From positions 124,001 through 188,000 of the forward strand of contig NZ_JAEPRQ010000008.1 of the NCBI RefSeq assembly GCF_016629665.1: DNA of 64,000 nucleotides. Direction: 5' to 3'. This document shows positions 19,084 through 27,200 of this stretch, one piece after another. The stretch comes from Paracoccus caeni. GTDB taxonomy: Bacteria > Pseudomonadota > Alphaproteobacteria > Rhodobacterales > Rhodobacteraceae. Made by a program: the position numbers and the translations under genes. The first letter of the stretch is position 1. Each line of letters begins with the position of its first letter. Below the pieces are notes generated by a model that did no database searches, was not told the origin of the DNA, and saw nothing but the letters and a program-made list of their open reading frames with translations.

Positions 19084-20042
19084 CAGCGACGCTCCCCTCC
19101 AAGATCGACGCGGCCCAGCCAGATATACAGGCTGACGAACACGGCGATGATTGCGAACAGCAGGGTCGATTGCGCGGCCCCATAGGCGAACTTGTCGAAG
19201 TCGATCATGTTCTCGCGACTGATCACCGACATGGTTTTCGTGGCCGCCGAATTTGGCGTCAGCACATAGACCAGATCAAAGATGCGCAGCGCGTCCAGCA
19301 TGCGGAAGATCACCGCGACCATGACTGCCGGTTTGATCAGCGGCAGCGTGACCCGGAAGAACACCTTGACCGGGTGGATACCGTCGATGCGCGCGGCCTC
19401 GTAAATATCACGCGGGACCATTTGCAATCCGGCAAGGATCAGCAGCGCCATGAAGGGCGTGGTCTTCCAGATATCGACGATCAGCACCGCGGTCATTGCC
19501 GTTTCCGGCGTGGCGGTCCAGGCGATGCGGTGGCTGATCAGCCCAAGGTTCAGCAAAATGTCGTTCAGGATGCCGAACTGGTCATTGAGCATCCAGCTCC
19601 ACATTTTCGCGGAAACGATGGTCGGGATGGCCCATGGGATCAGGATGGCGGCGCGGACGAGGCTGCGGCCCTTGAATTCGGCATTCATCACCAGCGCGAC
19701 GATCAGGCCGAAGATGGTCTCGAAAAAGACCGAGACGAACGAGAAGCGGACCGTATTCCAGACCGCGTTCCACCAGGCCGGATCAACCAGCGTGCCGCGA
19801 TAGACGACACGTCCCGAGGATAGCTCTCTGGTCTGCAGATAGTTGTCGAAGCCGATCCATTCGGCATCGTAAAGATTGGATAAAGTCGCGTCGGTGAACG
19901 AAAACCAGATGGTGCGCAGAAGCGGCCATGCGGCGACGAAGAACAGCGCGATCAGCATCGGGGCGAGGAACCAGAAGGCCGCCCTTTGCCGACGCTGCTT
20001 CAGGCTGGGACCGGATGCGCGGCCCAGAGTTTGGTCGGTCAT
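19083..20042 (-). CDS. thuF: Carbohydrate ABC transporter permease (MalF type)
   Basis: The 319-residue permease has six predicted spans and the EAA motif DIYEAARIDGIHPVKVFFRV. The larger N-terminal periplasmic region (SNLYDAEWIGFDNYLQT) is typical of MalF-like subunits in CUT1 importers. It lies downstream of the solute-binding protein gene. Confidence 0.92.
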
Positions 20043-20084
20043 TGCAATAATCTCCTCATCATGGCCCGTGGGCCGATGGCGGAG

Positions 20085-20101
20085 GGGCGCCGTCAGCGCC
20101 C
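20085..20101. other. Hairpin between thuE and thuF
   Basis: A GC-rich stem (20085-20090 with 20096-20101) lies in the 90-bp gap after the solute-binding protein gene. A hairpin in this position is common in binding-protein-dependent transport operons and is inferred to raise thuE mRNA relative to the membrane genes. Confidence 0.45.
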
Positions 20102-20132
20102 GCCCCTGCGGCAGAGAAGTAAGCCGGACTGA

Positions 20133-21401
20133 TTACCAGTCAGAACCCTTGATATCGTCGAGATCAAGCTCGAGGATTTCCAGATTCTCGGCTGCGGTGC
20201 CATTGCCCGAAAGCGTATTGTGCACAGCGGACCAGAATTTCGCGGAAACCTCGTTATACTTGCCCTTGACCGGGGCGGAGGGGCGCGGAACCGCCTGCTC
20301 GAAGACTTCCTTCCAGCGCGGGATCAGCGGCACCTTTTCCGCGATTTCGGCATCCTCGTAGAGCGCCGGGATCGTCGGCAGGTTGCCGTTCATAAGCGCG
20401 CCGGCCTTTTGGCCTTCGACGCTGGCAAGGAACAGCGCGAGGCTGATCGCAGCCTCTTGTTTGGTCGAATAGCGCGACACGGCAACGTTCCAACCGCCCA
20501 GCGTCGCAGCAGAGCTATCACCGCCCGTCGGCAGCGGAGCCACGTCAAACTTGCCCTTCACCGCGCTGTCATCGCCCTCGGAAAGTGCATAGGCATAGGG
20601 CCAGTTGCGCATGAAGACCGCGTTTCCGGTCTGCCAGACGCCACGGGCTTCCTCTTCCTGATAGGACAGGACGCCGCCGGGGCTGATCGTGCCGATCCAG
20701 CCTTGCGCCGTTTCCAGCGCCTTCACCGCGTTTTCGTTGTTGATCGAGATGGTGCCGTCAGCCTCGACGATCTGACCGCCGCCGAAGGATTTCACCCATT
20801 CCAGCGCGTTGCAGGTCAGCCCTTCATAGGCGTTGCCCTGCCAGACATAGCCCCAAAGATCGCGCGACCCTTCGGCCCGCTCGGCGTCCTGGACTTCTTG
20901 CGCGGTCTGCGTCAGCTCTTCCCAGGTGGTGGGGACTTCCTTGCCGTATTTCTCCAGCAGGTCGCTGCGATAATAAAGCGCCGGGGCATCGGTAAAGAGC
21001 GGCAGGGCGACAAGCTTACCGTCCACGCTTTGGCTTTCGATGACAGACGGGAAGTGCTGCGGGATCAGGTCGCCTGCGGCCTCTGACAAATCGACGAAAT
21101 GGTCTGCAAGCTGCGGCGCCCAGATCACATCGGTCTGATAGAGGTCGATGTCGGACGTTCCAGCCGCCAGCCACAGTCGGTATTGCGCGAATTGGTCCGA
21201 GGTCGAGGATGGCATCGGGACGATGGTGACCGTGTTGCCGGTCGCCTCTTCCCATGGTTTCACGATGACTTTGAAGTTTTCCAGCGCATTACCGACTGCG
21301 CCGCTGACATAGAACAATTCTTCGGCCCAGGCTGCGGGCGCGCTGGTGATCGCCATCACCGCAAGCGCAGACAGACCTGTCCTGATGGATTTGATTCTCA
21401 T
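20133..21401 (-). CDS. thuE: Extracellular sugar-binding protein of the thu ABC importer
   Basis: The 422-residue family-1 solute-binding protein starts MRIKSIRTGLSALAVMAITS, a Sec signal peptide cleaved near APAAWA-EE. The mature part shows features of MalE-like proteins: DLYQTDVIWAPQLADHFVDL and later KYGKEVPTTWEELTQTAQEV. It captures the disaccharide in the periplasm. The open frame extends to 21767, but the ATG at 21401 is preceded by GGGGGAG and begins the signal peptide. A LacI-type operator lies about 90 bp upstream. Confidence 0.92.
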   Translation of the reverse strand: MRIKSIRTGLSALAVMAITSAPAAWAEELFYVSGAVGNALENFKVIVKPWEEATGNTVTIVPMPSSTSDQFAQYRLWLAAGTSDIDLYQTDVIWAPQLADHFVDLSEAAGDLIPQHFPSVIESQSVDGKLVALPLFTDAPALYYRSDLLEKYGKEVPTTWEELTQTAQEVQDAERAEGSRDLWGYVWQGNAYEGLTCNALEWVKSFGGGQIVEADGTISINNENAVKALETAQGWIGTISPGGVLSYQEEEARGVWQTGNAVFMRNWPYAYALSEGDDSAVKGKFDVAPLPTGGDSSAATLGGWNVAVSRYSTKQEAAISLALFLASVEGQKAGALMNGNLPTIPALYEDAEIAEKVPLIPRWKEVFEQAVPRPSAPVKGKYNEVSAKFWSAVHNTLSGNGTAAENLEILELDLDDIKGSDW

Positions 21402-21490
21402 TGATTTTCTCCCCCTTGTTGTCCACGACATCGTGACCGTGCCGCGCCCCTCCTGCAACGAACGAATGTTTTGAAAAGTTAATAAAAGCA

Positions 21491-21506
21491 TCCGAAACGT
21501 TTCGGA
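21491..21506. promoter_or_regulatory. LacI-family operator upstream of thuE
   Basis: The sequence tccgaaacgtttcgga is a perfect 16-bp palindrome with a central CG, the classic LacI/GalR-family operator form. It lies between thuE and the LacI-type regulator gene. A second related half-site, gcggaaacggt, follows at about 21514. Repression by ThuR when no disaccharide is present is inferred. Confidence 0.82.
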
Positions 21507-21561
21507 ACTGTTAGCGGAAACGGTCCCCTCGATCAATGATTCGTTTTGTAACGATACAGGC

Positions 21562-22593
21562 TTATCTGCGCGGTGCAGCAGTGGAATGGCGCAAAATGAT
21601 CTGGTGACTGCCGATACGCTGCACGTCAGCCAGATCTGCGCCCGCAATCGCATCTGCCAGACAGTCCGCGAGCGGTTTCCAGCTTTCGCTGAGCGGAGCA
21701 TCGCTGACGCTGAGCGCGGGAAAGAAGGCGGCAGTCTGAATTTGTGAAAGATGGTCGTCATGGGCAAGGACGGACACGTCTTGGGGGATCGACAGGCCCA
21801 ACACGTTCAGCGCCTGATAGACCCCTTTTGCGATCCGGACACTGCCACAAATGACCGCAGTGGGTGTCGGCCCGTCCGCGGCAAAAAGCTCGACCGATGA
21901 CACAAGACCAAGCGCCTCGGTCATCTCACCATTGCGGATGATTTCCTGCTCTGGTCCAATGCCAGCATCGCGCAGGGCACGCTGATATCCGCGCAGCCGC
22001 GCCCCGACATAGGTGCGCCAGGAAAGGCCGTTCAGAAAAGCGATGCGGCGATGACCAAGCGCGGTCAGGTGTTGTGTCAGATCGTAGAAAATACCTTCAT
22101 TATCAATGTCGAAATAGGCATGGTCCGGATCTGTCCCAATGCGGCCATGGACCACGAAAGGCACGCCCTCGCGGGCAAGGTAGCTGGCACGGCAATCATT
22201 TTCATCGGGGTGCATCAGGACAAAGCCGTCCAGTGCTCCGTTGCCGATCAGCCGTTTATAAACCGGAATGATCGCCTGCTCGGACTCGCGCGTGACGTGC
22301 AGCACGAACTGCATATCCCGGTCCGAAAACTGCGTCGAAAGCCCGGCGACCCCCTCCATGAAAACACCATCGCTGGCCAGATCGGGCATCAGAGGAACGA
22401 CCAGCCCGACCATCCCCGAACGGCCCGACACCAGTTTCCGCGCCGAGAGATTGGGGCTGTAATGTAGTGACCGCGCGACAGCCTTGACCTTGTCGCGGGT
22501 GGCTTCGTTCACGTCGGAATGGTTGTTCAACGCACGGCTGACCTGAGTCACGGAAAGGCCCGATGCCTTGGCGACGTCCTTGAGTGTTGCCAT
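21562..22593 (-). CDS. thuR: LacI-family transcriptional regulator, ThuR
   Basis: About 343 residues. The N-terminal LacI helix-turn-helix reads MATLKDVAKASGLSVTQVSR followed by ALNNHSDVNEATRDKV, and the hinge helix is SPNLSARKLVSGRS. The rest is a periplasmic-binding-protein-like effector domain. It is upstream of and collinear with thuE, as in rhizobial thu loci where ThuR represses the operon. The ATG at 22593 is where the HTH begins; the further open frame up to 22725 lacks family sequence. Confidence 0.9.
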   Translation of the reverse strand: MATLKDVAKASGLSVTQVSRALNNHSDVNEATRDKVKAVARSLHYSPNLSARKLVSGRSGMVGLVVPLMPDLASDGVFMEGVAGLSTQFSDRDMQFVLHVTRESEQAIIPVYKRLIGNGALDGFVLMHPDENDCRASYLAREGVPFVVHGRIGTDPDHAYFDIDNEGIFYDLTQHLTALGHRRIAFLNGLSWRTYVGARLRGYQRALRDAGIGPEQEIIRNGEMTEALGLVSSVELFAADGPTPTAVICGSVRIAKGVYQALNVLGLSIPQDVSVLAHDDHLSQIQTAAFFPALSVSDAPLSESWKPLADCLADAIAGADLADVQRIGSHQIILRHSTAAPRR

Positions 22594-22617
22594 GGGTCTA
22601 GCTTCCCGCCTCTCGCG

Positions 22618-22634
22618 AACCGAAACGATTTGGA
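22618..22634. promoter_or_regulatory. Possible autoregulatory operator before thuR
   Basis: The sequence accgaaacgatttgg shares the ccgaaacg half-site with the perfect palindrome before thuE, with a degenerate right half. It lies about 25 bp upstream of the thuR start, where binding would allow autoregulation. The match is only partial. Confidence 0.35.
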
Positions 22635-22754
22635 TAGTGTGTATCGTAATCGGATGCGTCGTGAAAGCGTTGATGCATTCGGTGAGAATGGCGCACAAAG
22701 ATCGCTTCGCCTCGGGCGAATGCACGGGTTCTCTGGCGGCTTGTCTAGATTGGG

Positions 22755-23276
22755 TCAGTACAGAATAATGGCCGAATCCGCTGTGTCATATCCGCAGAGT
22801 ATGTGCCCGTGTTGATAGACCTTAAGCAGATCTTGGCAGGGTAGCGGATCGATCAAGCCATATTTTTTCTGCGCGAAAAGCTCTTGCGCTAAAGATATTA
22901 TTACAAATTCTAAGGTCTGCACCGCATATGGCGGCTGAAAGCCCACAGCTTCATTCTCGAAGCCGGGAATCTCAATGCCGCTTAGCTTTTCCTCGCAGAT
23001 CGGCTTTACCAGTTTTGCGATTTCGTTCATCTCGCGGCTGAACTGAGCGCGCAGTTCTGGATCATCAAATTCGGCCTCGGGCCGCAAGTAGAGCAGGAAA
23101 TCTGACAACTCGTCCGCTTCCTGAAGATGCTCCGCTTTCGCGGCGGTCTCTGCCCAAATCGGTGCGACGAAGCTTTGCAGATTCAGCTCTGGTTGGCCTT
23201 CTCCGACATTGCGGCCGACCTCTGAACGAACCAAATGCTCGATCGTTTTCCTTACTTCTTCTACAACTATTTGCAT
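22755..23276 (-). CDS. Hypothetical protein, candidate second immunity protein of the Rhs locus
   Basis: A 173-residue acidic, mostly helical protein without signal peptide or membrane segment, beginning MQIVVEEVRKTIEHLVRSEV. I do not recognise its family. It is the last gene of the minus-strand VgrG-Rhs island and, like the gene before it, is less GC-rich than the flanking chromosome. Acidic cytoplasmic proteins placed behind an Rhs toxin are commonly immunity proteins, sometimes left behind from earlier toxin tips; this is inference from position. A 169-bp gap separates it from the first immunity candidate. Confidence 0.65.
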   Translation of the reverse strand: MQIVVEEVRKTIEHLVRSEVGRNVGEGQPELNLQSFVAPIWAETAAKAEHLQEADELSDFLLYLRPEAEFDDPELRAQFSREMNEIAKLVKPICEEKLSGIEIPGFENEAVGFQPPYAVQTLEFVIISLAQELFAQKKYGLIDPLPCQDLLKVYQHGHILCGYDTADSAIILY

Positions 23277-23445
23277 GGTCCGTTGTTCTGAGACTTCAAT
23301 GAGGGATAGCTTTATCCTCTCATAGGATCTTCTAGAAAATTGATTCTAAAAGGAATCCTGGGATCGCCATGACGGCATTGGAATCCTCGCTTTTAGAGGC
23401 GCCCAGATCTTCGAGGATGTCACGGCGGAGAAGTTATATCAGACC

Positions 23446-24243
23446 TCAGTATCCGCCGCTTTCCTGAGATGCATGCTGTGACCAAATTTCCGCCATACGC
23501 CGGAAAAGAGGGTCTGCAGAGGGGGCCCTGCTCAACTCAGTGATAGCTAGAGCCGCGTCGGCGAAGGACCAACCCGTTCCGTTAATAGTCAACCAAGCCT
23601 TGGCGAATTCGGATTGGGCCATGAAGTGGTCGAAAGCTGCTGCCTTATCAGAGACGGGATCAAGCCAGAGGGCCTCGGCAGCAGGCGGTAAGTCCTCGAA
23701 CTCGAAGAACGCCTGTCGGTCCGCATCGTATTGTCCTGCGAAAGGAAATTCGCCGGAATAGTCGCCGTCCTGCGATGCGATGCGGGGCGTGCGGTTAGAA
23801 AACGCAGGCAGGGCCGCATATGCTGAGAGGTCATCGCCGGAAAGGTCCGTAAAGGCATCGATCTCATCCAGATTTTCGACATCCAGATCCGCGGCGAAGG
23901 CCCGAACTTCGTCGTCGATACCATCGCGGTGAACAATAAGCCGGGCGACCATAAGTTGGGTAAGCTGATCTTCAGTGCGGGCGATTTCTTCGGTTCGGTA
24001 ATCATCGCTGACGCTGACTTCGACAAAGCTTGGCGTTCTGGGAAGAAACCAGTGTTTCCATAGCCCAACATAAAGCGGCAGTGAGCCGTCCGACACAATC
24101 GGGATGAGCGCTGGCGGAAAGCCATACCACTCTGGTGGCGCTTCATAACCTCCGAACAATGCCTGCATCGGTGCAGCAGAGATATTTGCCGCGCGGGCAA
24201 AGCCGAGGTCAGACAGAAGAGCTTGGTATTCGTTCATTTGCAT
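23446..24243 (-). CDS. Putative immunity protein to the Rhs toxin
   Basis: About 265 residues, strongly acidic, no signal peptide or membrane segment. The N-terminal block APPEWYGFPPALIPIVSDG is reminiscent of SMI1/KNR4-like (SUKH) immunity proteins, but the match is too weak to assign. The rhs stop (TGA at 24236-24234) is overlapped by this gene: ATG at 24243, or a second ATG at 24237 in the form ATGA. Direct coupling to the toxin end is the standard arrangement for a cognate immunity gene. GC content is lower than in the core of rhs, as expected for an exchanged toxin-immunity cassette. Confidence 0.75.
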   Translation of the reverse strand: MQMNEYQALLSDLGFARAANISAAPMQALFGGYEAPPEWYGFPPALIPIVSDGSLPLYVGLWKHWFLPRTPSFVEVSVSDDYRTEEIARTEDQLTQLMVARLIVHRDGIDDEVRAFAADLDVENLDEIDAFTDLSGDDLSAYAALPAFSNRTPRIASQDGDYSGEFPFAGQYDADRQAFFEFEDLPPAAEALWLDPVSDKAAAFDHFMAQSEFAKAWLTINGTGWSFADAALAITELSRAPSADPLFRRMAEIWSQHASQESGGY

Positions 24244-27200
24244 GTGGGCCGGGGAGGCAAGGGCGTGGAATGATCGGGGATGTTTATACGGTGCTCATCC
24301 GCGATCGGGCCAGCCCAAGGCTTCGAAGGGTTCGATGTGGTCGCTTGGTGAATTTGCTGATGCACAGCGCGCGACGGAGTCGGGACAAGATGACGTGGAT
24401 CTACGATCTGAGTCGGGTAGCTGCCTTTGTTGTAGTTCCAGTGGTGTGTCTGTGCGATGGTGTAGCCAGCATTACGGGCGCTTGACAGGAAACGATCATT
24501 TACCGATTTGAAGGCGGCTTCCAGTTGCTTGGTCGTAGGCGTCTTGCCTTGGTCATATAGTTCCAGCAGTCGTGTATAGCCATTGCTTTTCTTGGCTGCC
24601 GCCGCATCTTTCATTGCGTCGATCCACAGCCGATGCAAAACGGGGTCGTCGGTAATGGTGCCTAGTCCGAAATCACCGGGCGTAATCGGTGCCAATCCCA
24701 ACGGATCAACCCACCCATTCGGGTCCGCCACATATCCCTGTGGCCTGACCCCACCCGCCAAGCCTATCGGGTCAGGCGAAAGGTATTGCGTCGCCTCTGG
24801 GTCATAGTAGCGGAAGCGGTTGTAATAGAGGCCGGTTTCCGCATCTTCCCACTGGCCCTGGAACCGGATCGGACAGTCGGCAGGCGCTTCGTTGTCATTG
24901 GCCGGACGCGGCAGGCGCAGTTCGGCGATATCACCCCAAAGGCCCAGTTCGGAACGCCAGGCGACCTCGGTGCCGTCCTCGGAAAACAGCTCTCGCGGGG
25001 TGCCAAGGTGGTCGGTGACGACGTAATGCAGAACCTCGCCGTCGATCTGGGCCAGCGGACGGAAGCTGCCCGGCTCGTAAACCCAGTGGCGGGCGCTGTC
25101 CCATGCCACTTCGCCATTGGCGGTCATCGGAGCCTCGGCGATCAGGCGGTCGCCTTCCCATTGATAGGCGTAACCCTGACTGCCAGAGGCGCGGGCGATG
25201 CGGCGACCAAGGGGGTCATAGGTGTAGCGCCAGACGGTGCCGTCGGGGGTTGTCACAGCCGACAACTGATCCTGCCCGTCCCAATCCATATGCCAGACGC
25301 GGGGCCGGAAGCCCGGCTCCTCGACGCGCTTTTCGATCACGCGGCCGCAATCGTCGTGGCGATAGCTGACGGTGCCGCGCCGCTTGATGCGGCCAGCATT
25401 GCTTTCGACCGGGACGGTGCGGCCAGCCTCGATCACCGCCGCGATGTTGCGGGCGGGGTCGTATTCGAAATGTGACAGCGCCGATTGCCCGTCCGGCGTA
25501 TCGCGGCGGGTGGTCGTCACCTGCCCGCGCTGGTCATAGTCGAACCGAACCAGCCCCATCACCCGGTCGTTCACCGAGATGGCGCGGCCAAGTTTGTCCC
25601 AGTCATAGCTGCGATGCGCCCGTGCGCCGATCCGCGTCGCCATTTCCACCGGGATACTATGGCCCAACCCGCCGCGCCGCGCTTCTTCCGGCAGGCGTGC
25701 CAGCGGACCGGCCATCTGCTCGGACAACTGGCCCATAATGGTGTGGCCCTGCGCCAGTGCAAAGCCGGTGGGCGAGGACCGCAACTGCTCTAGCCCGCGA
25801 GGATCATGATGGAAGGCCAACGGGGCGTGATCGCCGATCCCCAGTTCAGTTGGCAGTCCCGCGCGGGTCCAGCCCGCCGTCAGGTGCAGAACATCGCCAG
25901 ACCGGGCGATCCGCTGACCGGCAACGGAATATTCCGAGGTGATCTCGCGCCCATTCAGTCGTTCAGCCACAACGCGGCCAAGGGCATCGTAGTCATATTC
26001 GACAACCGCCGCGCCATTTTCGACCCGGATCATCATGCCGCTTGGGTCATAGGTGAAGCGTGTCTCGGCCTCGCCCTCGATCCGCTGGCTGAGCAGCAGA
26101 CCGGACGGGGAATAGGTGAAATCGGTGCGGGTGCCGTTGGTCGCGATCTTCTGGATGACGCGACCGACGGCGTCATGGTTGTAGCGCGTTACCCGGCCAG
26201 AATAGTCACGTTCGGCGGTCAGGTTGCCTACCGCGTCATAGGCGTATTCATACCGCTCGCCCAATTCGTTCACGACGGCTGAAAGGCGCAGGTGCGGGTC
26301 ATGCTCCAGCCGCAGCCGGTGGCCTTTGGCATCGACGGTCTCGACCGGCAGGTCGAAGGCGCCGAAGCGGAAATGCCGGCTGGTGCCGTTCGGATCGGTG
26401 ATTGTGCGAAGCTGGCCTTCGATGTCCCAGGAGAGGGTCGAGATGGCGCCATCGGGCGTTTCCAGCATGCGCAGCGCGCCGCGCGGGTTCTCGGCACCGC
26501 GTGTCATATCATATCGGGTCGTTGCGCCGATTTCGTCGGTGTACCAGCGCAGGCGGCCCTCGGTATCGTAGCCCATCAGGGTCTCGTTCCCGTCAGGGTC
26601 GCGACGGCGCGAGGGGCGCAGAAGCGGGTCGTAGTAGATACGCTCCTGAACGCCGCCGGGCAGATCGATCCGCAGCAATTCACCCTTCAGGCCAAGGCCC
26701 ATTGTGGTCACCCTGCCAAGCGCATCGGTCAGCCCGACCAGATTGCCGCGTTCGTCATGGCGGAATTCGGTGCGGTTGCCCATCGCATCGGTGCTGGCGA
26801 GCAACTGACCGCTGGCATCATGATCGAAAGAGATCACGACCCCTTCGGCATTCTTGTGCCGGGTCAGATTGCCGAATGCGTCATAGGTGAACTCGCTCCG
26901 GTTCCCAAGCGGATCGACACGGGCGGTGACATGCAGCGCGCGGTCCCATTCGGTCAGCCAGACATGGCCCAGCGGATCGGTGAGCCGCCAGACAAGACCA
27001 TCCTCATCCCAATCGAATGCCGTCGCTTCGCCCTGTGCCGAGGTATAGACGGTGCGCTTGCGGCGCAGGTCATAATCGATCTGACCCGACATATGGCCGC
27101 TATCGGTCCAGGTCCGGACGATGCGGCCATGTTCGCCATATTCGTAGTGGACATGGGTATCCTTGGCATCGTGCCAGGCGGTGATACGACCCTCGGCGTC

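Noticed and set aside
23352..23480. Plus-strand stretch reading like GILAFRGAQIFED, faintly lipase-like
   Set aside because: It has a stop directly upstream, no start codon, and is only about 45 codons long; the resemblance is too weak to call a toxin remnant.
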